A stretch of 34,913 bases of DNA from an uncultured Acidaminococcus sp. (GTDB taxonomy: Bacteria > Bacillota > Negativicutes > Acidaminococcales > Acidaminococcaceae): NCBI GenBank assembly GCA_905213155.1, contig CAJMHI010000017.1, positions 1-34,913 of the forward strand, in the 5' to 3' direction. This document shows positions 1 through 7,521 of this stretch, in pieces; position 1 is the first letter of the stretch, and the number at the start of each line of letters is the position of its first letter. The position numbers were made by a program, and so were the translations under genes. Under the pieces are notes generated by a model that saw only the letters and a list, made by a program, of their open reading frames with translations, did no database searches and had not been told where the DNA came from.

Positions 1-83
1 TGCGAGAAAGTAATTATGGGCTAAATTTTGCTTGATTTTTCATAGCTGGTCTCTTCCTTCCCAGTATCACAAGTGCCTTTTAT

Positions 84-1268
84 TTAGCGAATCAGACTGG
101 CTATGGCTTCGGCTGCAATTCCTTCTCCTCGCCCGGTAAAGCCTAAGTGTTCTGTAGTCGTCGCTTTGACGTTAATGGCATCTGGAGCAATGCCCAGATC
201 CTGTTCCAGTATAGCAGCCATATCTTTTTCATAGGGTGCCAGTTTGGGACGTTGAGCAATAATGGTCACATCCACGTTATTTACCTGCCATCCTTGATCA
301 TGAAGCTTTTTCAACACCTGTCGCAAAAGATCCCGACTGTCCGCATCCAAAAACCGTACATCTCCATCCGGGAACCATTTACCAATATCTCCCATGCCAG
401 CAGCTCCCAAAAGGGCATCCATCAGGGCATGGAGAGCCACGTCGGCATCGGAATGGCCCAAAAGCCCTAATGTATAGGGAATTGTCACTCCACACAAAAT
501 CAGCGGACGCCCCTCCACCAATTTATGTACGTCATACCCGCTGCCGACACGGAATTCCATCTTACTATACTCCTTTTTGGTTAATACCTGCCTGGCCCAT
601 GCCAAATCTTCCGGTGTAGTTATTTTTTGATTTCCATAACTGCCCATGACAATCCGCACACGTTGCCCCATAGCTTCTGCAATACTGGCATCATCGGTAA
701 CTGTCAATTGATGCTGTACTGCATAGGTACACCCTTGCCGTAGTTTTTCCGTAGCAAAAATCTGGGGGGTTTGTACGGCCCACAGACAAGCCCGGTCTAA
801 CGTTTTTTGGACGAGTTTATCCCCACTTCCCACTTTAATGGTATCTTTACAGGGAACTGCCGCAATCGCAGCACCCGTTTCTTGTGCGGCTGCCCAAACG
901 GCAGTAAAAAGTTCTGGTGCAGCAAAGGGACGTGCGCCATCTTGTACAGCTGTCCAACAGCTGTCCTTAGGCAACGCTGCCGCAGCTAAGGCTACCGATT
1001 CCTGCCGCTCTTTTCCACCTGTCACAACTTCCCACGATAGTCTGGGATAATACTGCGCCTGATAGGCTTTAAGCAATTCCTGCGCCTCTTTTTCTTCGCC
1101 TTGCCCAACGGCGATGATCACCTGGCCTATTCCAGGAACTTGTGCCATGTTTTTTATCGTATGGATTAAAATTGGCAGGTCATCCAGTTTTGCATAATTT
1201 TTATTATATCCGAGTCTCAGCCGCTTTCCCATTCCGGCGGCTGCTACAATCCCATCCAATCGCTCCAT
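84..1268 (-). CDS. ispDF: Bifunctional IspD-IspF isoprenoid (MEP pathway) enzyme
   Basis: This 394-residue protein joins two MEP-pathway enzymes. Residues 1-236 match IspD, which makes CDP-methylerythritol from CTP and methylerythritol 4-phosphate; the N-terminal AAAGMGKRL nucleotide-binding motif and the QDGARPF motif are visible. Residues 237-394 match IspF, which makes the 2,4-cyclodiphosphate; the metal-binding DVH (GSGYDVHKL) and the GHSDADV motif are present, and the length of about 158 residues is normal. The start ATG has AAGGAAG seven bases upstream. The gene lies 12 bp after the PIN-TRAM gene, a Firmicutes arrangement in which ispD and ispF are usually separate. The linker is almost absent, and at the junction the DNA keeps a ribosome binding site (570-576) and an in-frame ATG (558-560), so IspF may also be made alone. 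Function is confident; whether the fusion is natural is less so. Confidence 0.93.
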   Translation of the reverse strand: MERLDGIVAAAGMGKRLRLGYNKNYAKLDDLPILIHTIKNMAQVPGIGQVIIAVGQGEEKEAQELLKAYQAQYYPRLSWEVVTGGKERQESVALAAAALPKDSCWTAVQDGARPFAAPELFTAVWAAAQETGAAIAAVPCKDTIKVGSGDKLVQKTLDRACLWAVQTPQIFATEKLRQGCTYAVQHQLTVTDDASIAEAMGQRVRIVMGSYGNQKITTPEDLAWARQVLTKKEYSKMEFRVGSGYDVHKLVEGRPLILCGVTIPYTLGLLGHSDADVALHALMDALLGAAGMGDIGKWFPDGDVRFLDADSRDLLRQVLKKLHDQGWQVNNVDVTIIAQRPKLAPYEKDMAAILEQDLGIAPDAINVKATTTEHLGFTGRGEGIAAEAIASLIR

Positions 1269-1280
1269 TGGTAAACTTCC

Positions 1281-2390
1281 TTATTTTATTTTTGCGAAAA
1301 TCATTCTGCCTGCAGATGTTTGCAGCACACTGGTCACAATAACGTCCACTGTAAAATTGACGCTGCGTTTGCCGCTCTCAACCACCACCATGGTGCCGTC
1401 ATCCAGATAGCCGATAGCCTGCCCTGGTTCCTTGCCTTCTTTAGCAAGAAAAATGCGCAGTTCCTCTCCCGGCAGTACCGATTGCTTCAGTGCATTGGCC
1501 AAGTCGTTAATATTCAGGACCCGGACTCCCTGGATTTCTGCCACCTTGCTGAGATTAAAATCATTGGTAGCCACGATTCCATCATTTTCTTTGGCTAGTC
1601 GCACCAGCTTTGCGTCGACTTCTGTAATGTCATCGTAGTCCCGGTCAGAGATTTCCACTCTTGCTTTTTTCTCAGCCTGGATTTCCCGGACAATATCTAA
1701 CCCTCTCCGTCCCCGGTTGCGTTTCAAACTATCCCCGGAGTCCGCAATTTTTTGCAATTCCTCTAAAACAAATTGTGGAATCACAATGGTCCCTTCCAAA
1801 AAGCCCAGCCGGATTACTTCTAAAATGCGGCCATCAATCAGAACACTGGTATCCAAGAGTTTATAAGTGCGAGAATCACGACGGGCAACACTTTTTTTTA
1901 CGCTGTCCTTACCCCGGGTAACCCATACCCGATTAAAAAACGTAAGAATATCCTTCCGTTTATTGAGTGCCACCCGTGCCCCAATCAAAGCGCCCAAAAT
2001 ACTAAAGATTAATGAGATATAGGGACCTAAGATAGGCAGACGGGAAAAGGCTGTCCCTAAAAGTGTCGCTACCACAAGGCCGATAATAACCCCGATGGAA
2101 AGCACAAAAATATCCCCGGTGGGAAGATTGGCCAGATAGGCTGCCATGGATTCAGTAATCCGCATGGTATAGCGCATAATAGGGCCGGCGGCCACACGCC
2201 CCACATAGCCAAAAACAAGAATTCCTACCACAGCCATTAACAAATTTAATAGACTGATGCCAAGGAAAGTGACTTTCAGGTACTCCCAGCCGATATATTC
2301 AGACAGCAAAGGTGTTGCCAGTTCCATTAAAAAAATACCAGTAACCGCAAAAATCAAAATAATAACATACCGCATAACTTTTTCCAGCAT
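1281..2390 (-). CDS. PIN-TRAM domain membrane protein (YacL family)
   Basis: This protein of about 369 residues resembles Bacillus YacL. The first 130 residues hold several hydrophobic membrane segments. A PIN nuclease-like domain follows, with its acidic residues visible in LLDTSVLIDG, FVLEEL, EVDAKL and ATNDFN. A C-terminal TRAM domain of about 60 residues (AIGYLDDGTMVVVE) is a probable RNA-binding module. The family is predicted to be a membrane-anchored RNase or RNA-binding protein, but its substrate is not established. A GTG nine bases further upstream would extend the frame, but it abuts the AAAGGAGG ribosome binding site; the ATG at 2390 has correct spacing and is chosen. The gene is read first in a two-gene unit with ispDF. 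A TACAAT -10-like hexamer lies near 2437, but its -35 is poor. Confidence 0.88.
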   Translation of the reverse strand: MLEKVMRYVIILIFAVTGIFLMELATPLLSEYIGWEYLKVTFLGISLLNLLMAVVGILVFGYVGRVAAGPIMRYTMRITESMAAYLANLPTGDIFVLSIGVIIGLVVATLLGTAFSRLPILGPYISLIFSILGALIGARVALNKRKDILTFFNRVWVTRGKDSVKKSVARRDSRTYKLLDTSVLIDGRILEVIRLGFLEGTIVIPQFVLEELQKIADSGDSLKRNRGRRGLDIVREIQAEKKARVEISDRDYDDITEVDAKLVRLAKENDGIVATNDFNLSKVAEIQGVRVLNINDLANALKQSVLPGEELRIFLAKEGKEPGQAIGYLDDGTMVVVESGKRSVNFTVDVIVTSVLQTSAGRMIFAKIK

Positions 2391-2501
2391 ACGTTTCACC
2401 TCCTTTGCGTAAACATTCTATTTGTTTATTGTACAATATTCAGCTAGTAAAAAAAAGGGATTACTCTTAACAAACCTTGAATTTTATTGAAATAAAGATA
2501 C

Positions 2502-2538
2502 AAAAAGTGGGAGAATACCCCAAAAGATACTCTCCCGC
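2502..2538 (-). terminator. Intrinsic terminator after crt
   Basis: On the minus strand a GGGAGAGTA arm pairs with TATTCTCCC across a short loop and is followed by ACTTTTTG. It lies 14 bases past the crt stop and ends that transcript before the PIN-TRAM gene. Confidence 0.8.
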
Positions 2539-2551
2539 CTGTAATGTTTAC

Positions 2552-3346
2552 TTATTTTCCCATAAAAACCGGTTTCCGTTTTTCCAAGAAAGCTTTCATG
2601 CCTTCTTCCTGGTCCAGTGTGGCAAAGCAGCTGCCAAACACCTGGGCTTCGTAAGAAAGCCCGGAATCCAGATCCATAGAAAGGCCCTTATTGATGGCAT
2701 CCTTCGCACTGGCAATAGCAAGAGGTGCTTTCTTCATAATTTTCCGGCACACTTCTTCGCATTTTTCGTACAGTTCTTCCGGCATCATTACCCGGTTGAC
2801 CAACCCAACCCGATAGGCTTCCTGGGCATCAATCATAGCCCCAGAGTAAATCATCTCTTTGGCACGGCCCTGCCCGATAAGACGAGCCAAACGCTGGGAT
2901 CCGCCAAAGCCAGGGATAATTCCATAATTTACTTCCGGCTGGCCAAACTTAGCCGTGGTGGAGGCATAGCGGAAATCGCAGGCCAGTGCCAGTTCGCAGC
3001 CGCCGCCTAAAGCATAGCCATTAACTGCCGCAATCGCTACTACGGGCAATTTCTCAATGGCATCGAATACTTCATGTCCCAAATTGGAAAAGTCCCGCCC
3101 TTCAATGGCTGTCATAGTGCTCATGGCTTTTAAATCGGCACCTGCCACAAAGGCTTTTTCCCCAGCACCACGAATAATGACGGCCTTAACAACTGGATCT
3201 ACTGCCAGCTGTTCAAAACAGTCTTTCATCTCTTCCAGTGTCAATGAATCCAATGCGTTCAAGAACTTAGGACGATTGATGGTAACAGTGGTAACTCCAT
3301 CTTCCGCAATAGTCACTAACAAATTCTTATATTCATAGGTCGACAT
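2552..3346 (-). CDS. crt: Crotonase / 3-hydroxybutyryl-CoA dehydratase (enoyl-CoA hydratase family)
   Basis: The protein has 264 residues, normal for the crotonase family. It would hydrate crotonyl-CoA to 3-hydroxybutyryl-CoA in the cytoplasm. Visible features are the oxyanion-hole and CoA-binding segments (AFVAGADLKAM and VNGYALGGGCELALACD) and both catalytic glutamates, in GGGCEL and in the FGQPEVNYGIIPGFGG segment. An upstream GTG (3355) would add three residues but sits only two bases from AGGGAG; the ATG at 3346 is preferred, 11 bases after it. The neighbours hbd, bcd and thl make this a crotonyl-CoA/butyrate cluster. It has its own promoter (3388-3415) and terminator, so it appears to be transcribed alone. 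The exact substrate is inferred from context. Confidence 0.92.
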   Translation of the reverse strand: MSTYEYKNLLVTIAEDGVTTVTINRPKFLNALDSLTLEEMKDCFEQLAVDPVVKAVIIRGAGEKAFVAGADLKAMSTMTAIEGRDFSNLGHEVFDAIEKLPVVAIAAVNGYALGGGCELALACDFRYASTTAKFGQPEVNYGIIPGFGGSQRLARLIGQGRAKEMIYSGAMIDAQEAYRVGLVNRVMMPEELYEKCEEVCRKIMKKAPLAIASAKDAINKGLSMDLDSGLSYEAQVFGSCFATLDQEEGMKAFLEKRKPVFMGK

Positions 3347-3387
3347 TCTGATCACGGCTCCCTGAAATAAAAGTATTAACAGATACC

Positions 3388-3415
3388 ATTATACCAGAAA
3401 AAGAAATTTCATCAA
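3388..3415 (-). promoter_or_regulatory. Sigma-A-type promoter of crt
   Basis: Minus strand: TTGATG, a 16-base spacer, then a perfect TATAAT. The predicted start gives a leader of roughly 35 bases to the crt ATG. It lies downstream of the hbd terminator, so crt does not depend on readthrough. Confidence 0.75.
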
Positions 3416-3482
3416 GTTTTGAATAAACTCTAGTTAAGGGAGTCTATTTTGACTTTCTAGGAATAGTGGACTATTTACCCAT

Positions 3483-3517
3483 GGAAAAGCCCCGCATCCA
3501 GTACGGCATACGGGGCT
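3483..3517 (-). terminator. Intrinsic terminator after hbd
   Basis: AGCCCCG pairs with CGGGGCT across a 16-base loop and is followed on the minus strand by TTTTCC. It begins seven bases past the hbd stop. The T-run is short, so some readthrough is possible. Confidence 0.75.
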
Positions 3518-3523
3518 GAAATG

Positions 3524-4381
3524 TTATTTATTATAGTCGTAGAAGCCTTTACCAGTTTTGCGTCCCAGATAGCCTGCTTCCACCATTTTTCTCAAAAGGG
3601 GAGCCGGACGATACTTAGGATCGCCATAGCCTTTATACAGCACTTCCATAATGGCCAGTACCGTATCCAATCCAATCAGATCCCCCAGTGCCAGAGGGCC
3701 CATGGGATGATTGAAGCCGAGTTTGGCTACAGTATCAATATCTTCTTTGCTGGCAACGCCTTCACCCAGGGCAAAGATCGCTTCGTTAATCATGGGGATC
3801 ATCACACGATTGCCCACAAATCCCGGAGCATCATGCACTTCCACAGGGCTCTTATCCAGTTCAACAGCCAATTCCTTGACTTTATCAAAAGTTTCCTGGG
3901 AAGTCCCCAATCCACGGATCAATTCTACCAGTTTCATCACGACTGGCGGGTTGAAAAAGTGCATGCCGATAAATTTATCCGGCCGTTTGGTCAGCGCGCC
4001 CAGGGCAGTGATGGACATAGAAGACGTATTGCTGGCGATAATGGAACCTGCCGGCATCAGTTCATCCAGGGTTTGCAGAATATCTTTTTTAATATCCAGC
4101 CTTTCCGGTCCTACTTCAATTGCAAAATGCACATTGCAGGCTTCTTTAGTCATGTCTACAACGCCGTGAATCCGGGAAAGCGTAGCTTTTTTATCTTCTT
4201 CCGTAATCCGGCCTTTTGCTACAGAGTGAGCCAGGTTCTTCTCAATGTTGCCAAGACCCCGATCCACAAATTCTTGCTTAATATCCCGCAACGTCACGTC
4301 AACGCCATGAGCCGCCATAACTTGGGCAATACCACTTCCCATTTGACCGGCACCAATAACCAAAGCTTTCTTTAGTTCCAT
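3524..4381 (-). CDS. hbd: 3-hydroxybutyryl-CoA dehydrogenase
   Basis: The protein has 285 residues, typical for single-domain 3-hydroxyacyl-CoA dehydrogenases of butyrate formers. It interconverts 3-hydroxybutyryl-CoA and acetoacetyl-CoA with NAD(P). The N-terminal Rossmann motif GAGQMGSGIAQ (residues 10-20), the SNTSS segment (118-122) and the catalytic-His motif HFFNPP (His141) are all present, followed by the C-terminal helical domain. The ATG at 4381 is chosen because AAGGAG lies nine bases upstream; a start seven residues earlier lacks this. The gene sits between bcd and crt in the same orientation. A hairpin separates it from bcd, and I see no convincing promoter of its own, so it may rely on readthrough from bcd. 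Confidence 0.94.
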   Translation of the reverse strand: MELKKALVIGAGQMGSGIAQVMAAHGVDVTLRDIKQEFVDRGLGNIEKNLAHSVAKGRITEEDKKATLSRIHGVVDMTKEACNVHFAIEVGPERLDIKKDILQTLDELMPAGSIIASNTSSMSITALGALTKRPDKFIGMHFFNPPVVMKLVELIRGLGTSQETFDKVKELAVELDKSPVEVHDAPGFVGNRVMIPMINEAIFALGEGVASKEDIDTVAKLGFNHPMGPLALGDLIGLDTVLAIMEVLYKGYGDPKYRPAPLLRKMVEAGYLGRKTGKGFYDYNK

Positions 4382-4432
4382 TTCGCAGTTCTCCTTTTCC
4401 ATAAATTTTTAATGCGACTATGCACTTCCGGC

Positions 4433-4472
4433 GAAAAGGAAGGGCTGGTATCACCCAGCCCTTTTCCTTTTC
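4433..4472 (-). terminator. Hairpin between bcd and hbd (partial terminator or processing site)
   Basis: GGGCTGG pairs with CCAGCCC around a six-base loop, flanked by complementary purine/pyrimidine runs. On the minus strand the stem is followed by TTCCTTTTC, a weak T-tract; the plus-strand tract is slightly better. It lies just after the bcd stop and about 50 bases before hbd, so it could lower hbd expression relative to bcd. Confidence 0.6.
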
Positions 4473-4484
4473 TTGCGGAATGCA

Positions 4485-5636
4485 TTATTTTTTCTTGTCA
4501 GCCAGAAGGGCTCTGGAAACAACCAGACGCATAACTTGGTTGGTTCCTTCGTAAATTTGCGTGATTTTCGCATTACGCATAAACCGTTCTGCCGGATAAT
4601 CTACGGTGTATCCGTAACCACCGAAGATCTGCACCGCATCCGTAGTAACGCTCATAGCCACATCGGAAGCGATGCATTTTGCTGTAGCGGCTTCAGCAGA
4701 ATAAGGTTTGCCAGCTTGTTTCAACGTAGCTGCATTGTACACCAGCAGACGGGCTGCATCCACTTTCATTTTCATATCGGCCAGCATAAAGTCAATGGCC
4801 TGGAATTTAGAAATAGGACGACCGAACTGTTCTCTTTCCTTGGAGTATTTCACGGCTGCATCCAAAGCGCCTTCTGCAATACCCAAAGCCTGGGCAGCAA
4901 CACCGATACGGCCGCCATCCAAGGTCACCATAGCAATCTTGAAGCCTTCGCCTTCTTTACCCAACAGGTTTTCTTTAGGCACTTCGCAATCCTGGAAAAC
5001 CAGTTCGGCAGTCAGGGAAGTATGTCCGCCCATCTTGTCTTCAATCTTACCAAAGCTGAAGCCAGGCATGCCTTTTTCCACGATGAAAGCGGAAATACCA
5101 TGGTTGCCCAGGCTCTTATCCGTCATAGCAAAGACCACATAGGTATCAGCCTGGCTGCCGTTGGTGATAAAGATTTTGGAACCGTTCAGGATGTATTTAT
5201 CCCTTTTCAACACGGCCGTAGTCTGTTGTGCAGAAGCATCCGTACCAGCAGACGGTTCGGTCAGACCGAAAGCCCCTACATGCGTTCCTTCACAAATCGG
5301 AGTCAAATATTTTTGTTTTTGTTCTTCCGTGCCGAACAAATAAATAGGATAAGCACACAAAGAAACAGTAGCGGACAGGGTAATACCCGTACCATCATCT
5401 ACTTTGGAGAGTTCTTCCACTGCCAGGATATAGCTGAGATAATCCATGCCGGCGCCGCCGTATTCTTCGGGGAAGCAGATGCCGGCGAAGCCATTGGCAT
5501 CCATTTCATCGATGAGTTTGCGGTCCCAGATGTGGTTTTTGTCTCTCTCTTCCACAGTAGGTGCCAGATATCTTTCCGCAAAGTCTTTCGCAGATTCCCT
5601 AATCGCTTCTTGGTCTTCCGTCAGATCAAAATTCAT
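4485..5636 (-). CDS. bcd: Butyryl-CoA dehydrogenase (short-chain acyl-CoA dehydrogenase)
   Basis: The protein has 383 residues, the usual length of this FAD enzyme. With an electron-transferring flavoprotein it reduces crotonyl-CoA to butyryl-CoA. Visible motifs are the N-terminal helical domain, the FAD/substrate strand signature (FGLTEPSAGTDAS and FITNGSQAD), and the C-terminal QIFGGYGY and QIYEGT segments; the catalytic base should be Glu363 in YEGT. The neighbours thl, hbd and crt support a butyrate role rather than branched-chain catabolism. No etfA or etfB lies beside it, which is unusual for this gene. Upstream, a short inverted repeat (5657-5675) sits just before the ribosome binding site. 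It may be cotranscribed with thl. Confidence 0.93.
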   Translation of the reverse strand: MNFDLTEDQEAIRESAKDFAERYLAPTVEERDKNHIWDRKLIDEMDANGFAGICFPEEYGGAGMDYLSYILAVEELSKVDDGTGITLSATVSLCAYPIYLFGTEEQKQKYLTPICEGTHVGAFGLTEPSAGTDASAQQTTAVLKRDKYILNGSKIFITNGSQADTYVVFAMTDKSLGNHGISAFIVEKGMPGFSFGKIEDKMGGHTSLTAELVFQDCEVPKENLLGKEGEGFKIAMVTLDGGRIGVAAQALGIAEGALDAAVKYSKEREQFGRPISKFQAIDFMLADMKMKVDAARLLVYNAATLKQAGKPYSAEAATAKCIASDVAMSVTTDAVQIFGGYGYTVDYPAERFMRNAKITQIYEGTNQVMRLVVSRALLADKKK

Positions 5637-5722
5637 AACTCAATACCTCTTTCTTCAATATTATGAATGAATATTTTAGAGAGAGCCCTACATCGGTAGC
5701 AGTGCCCCCTGACCAACCTGCA

Positions 5723-6919
5723 TTAAAGCATTTCTACCACAGTCGCTGTTCCCATGCCGCCGCCAATACACAGCGTAGCCAGACCATACTTGCCGCCGCG
5801 GTGCTTCAGGGCATACAGCAGAGTAACCAGAATCCGTGCGCCGGATGCACCAATGGGGTGACCCAGAGCAATGGCACCGCCGTTTACGTTGGTTTTATCC
5901 CAATCCAGTTTCAGTTCCCGGCCAACTTCCACAGTCTGTGCTGCAAATGCTTCGTTAGCTTCCACCAGGTCCAGATCTTTTACTTCCAGTCCTGCTTTGG
6001 CCAAGGCTTTACGGCTGGCAGGAATGGGTCCGATTCCCATGATGGCAGGATCTACCCCGGCAGAAGCGTAAGAAACAATTTTCGCCAGCGGAGTAATTCC
6101 CAGCTCTTTTGCTTTGTCAGCGCTCATTACAACCAGCGCAGCAGCACCATCATTTAGTCCGGAGGAATTTCCTGCGGTAACAGTTCCGTCCTTTTTGAAA
6201 ACAGGTTTCAGTTTGGCAAGGCTTTCCAGGCTGCTTTCTCTCGGGCCTTCATCCGTGTCAAACACCACTTCCCCTTTACGGGTCTTGACAGTTACAGGAA
6301 CAATTTCTTCTTTAAAAGCACCGGCTTTAATGGCAGCAATGGCTCTTGCCTGGCTGCGTGCAGCCACTTCATCCTGATCCTGGCGCGTTACATTGAATTT
6401 CGCAGCCACGTTTTCAGAGGTGATTCCCATGTGGTAGTCATTGAAAGCATCCCACAGCCCGTCATTAACCATAACGTCGGTTAATTTGTTGCTACCTTCC
6501 GCATGGGGCATTACCATTTTCATTCCCCAACGTACTTTACCAGGAATCGTATACGGAGCGTTGGACATGCTTTCCATGCCGCCAGCTACCACAATATCAT
6601 TATCCCCGGACAAAATAGACTGGGCTGCCAGTTCCACGCACTTTAAGCCGGACCCGCAAACTTTATTTACGGTAAATGCAGGTACTTCTAATGGCACGCC
6701 GGCTTTTACTTCTGCCTGTCTTGCAGGATTTTGGCCCAAGCCCGCCTGCAACACATTGCCCATAATTACTTCGTCCACCAGTTCCGGTTTCACATTGGCT
6801 CTTTTTAGGGCTTCTTTGATAACCAGAGCTCCAAGTTCCACAGCAGGAACATCTTTCAGGCTGTTGCCGAACTTGCCAATGGGCGTTCTCACAGCACTTG
6901 CAATTACAACTTCACGCAT
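5723..6919 (-). CDS. thl: Acetyl-CoA acetyltransferase (thiolase)
   Basis: The protein has 398 residues, normal for biosynthetic and degradative thiolases. It interconverts two acetyl-CoA with acetoacetyl-CoA. The acyl-accepting Cys88 (NKVCGSGLK), His354 (ALGHPIGASG) and Cys384 (LCIGGGMGTA) form the expected active site. The frame stays open 30 codons upstream, but the ATG at 6919 with an AGGGA ribosome binding site gives the standard MREVVIASA start. It is the first gene of the butyrate cluster. A near-consensus promoter about 130 bases upstream leaves a rather long leader of about 125 bases. No terminator is seen before bcd. Confidence 0.95.
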   Translation of the reverse strand: MREVVIASAVRTPIGKFGNSLKDVPAVELGALVIKEALKRANVKPELVDEVIMGNVLQAGLGQNPARQAEVKAGVPLEVPAFTVNKVCGSGLKCVELAAQSILSGDNDIVVAGGMESMSNAPYTIPGKVRWGMKMVMPHAEGSNKLTDVMVNDGLWDAFNDYHMGITSENVAAKFNVTRQDQDEVAARSQARAIAAIKAGAFKEEIVPVTVKTRKGEVVFDTDEGPRESSLESLAKLKPVFKKDGTVTAGNSSGLNDGAAALVVMSADKAKELGITPLAKIVSYASAGVDPAIMGIGPIPASRKALAKAGLEVKDLDLVEANEAFAAQTVEVGRELKLDWDKTNVNGGAIALGHPIGASGARILVTLLYALKHRGGKYGLATLCIGGGMGTATVVEML

Positions 6920-7052
6920 AACATACCATCCCTTCTGAATTTGTTTGGACAATAGGCCTGGCGCCAGAACATCAAGGGTTTCCTGCTCTGTCGCTGATTG
7001 ACCTGCCAAATCCCGTGCAATAGTTTTTACTTATGCACTCGATTATACTCAC

Positions 7053-7081
7053 ATTATACCATGCCATCCAGTACCTTTCAA
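7053..7081 (-). promoter_or_regulatory. Strong sigma-A-type promoter of thl
   Basis: Minus strand: TTGAAA, an exact 17-base spacer, then a perfect TATAAT. It predicts a transcript start near 7045 and a leader of about 125 bases before thl. The promoter begins 33 bases past the end of the upstream zinc-ribbon gene. Confidence 0.85.
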
Positions 7082-7113
7082 TGTTTCTTTTGCGACATAA
7101 TACCATTCGTTTT

Positions 7114-7521
7114 TCACCGTCCGGCCAGGAATTGGCTGAGAATAAAAATTACCACATAGGCGGCGATGCCGATAAACAAAAATCCCAAAAGTGTAGGCAA
7201 AAGCACAATAAAAAGTACCAGCATGGTCACGAGTACTGCCACTGTCCACAGGTTTCCCCGCACAAGCTCCCACCAAAAAGAGAGTTTCTTTTTGCGCTGT
7301 GCTTTTTTCTGCTGACGGTATATATCCTCCTGATCGTAAACACGATAAGAGGCATCCCCTTCATGAGTGTCATCCTCGCGGGCTTCAATCGTGATTCCTT
7401 CAAAAGAATCCCGTTCCCGTTCACTCATAGGCTGGGCGTCCACGTCTTCATTTGGAACGCCGCATCCCGGGCAGACCGTCAGATCATCCGGATATTCCAG
7501 ACCACAATTTTTGCATCTCAT
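7114..7521 (-). CDS. Zinc-ribbon membrane protein of unknown function
   Basis: The protein has 135 residues. It opens with a treble-clef/zinc-ribbon pair, CKNCG (Cys3, Cys6) and CPGCG (Cys18, Cys21). A charged, acidic middle (residues 25-70) and a basic patch (QQKKAQRKKK) follow, then a long hydrophobic region (about 93-131) that probably crosses the membrane twice. By the positive-inside rule the zinc ribbon should be cytoplasmic. Its ATG overlaps the stop of the 515-residue gene by four bases (ATGA), indicating translational coupling. I do not recognise a characterised homologue. It is the last gene of the operon, and no terminator hairpin is obvious after it. Confidence 0.8.
   Translation of the reverse strand: MRCKNCGLEYPDDLTVCPGCGVPNEDVDAQPMSERERDSFEGITIEAREDDTHEGDASYRVYDQEDIYRQQKKAQRKKKLSFWWELVRGNLWTVAVLVTMLVLFIVLLPTLLGFLFIGIAAYVVIFILSQFLAGR

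Noticed and set aside
14..43. Short frame after ispDF on the minus strand with a good GGAAGGAAG site and ATG
   Set aside because: It stops after nine codons (MKNQAKFSP), and nothing else supports a gene before the window edge.
3521..4375. Long plus-strand open frames opposite hbd, bcd, leuS and the FAH-family gene
   Set aside because: They are antisense to well-supported genes, have no ribosome binding sites and show unlikely composition.
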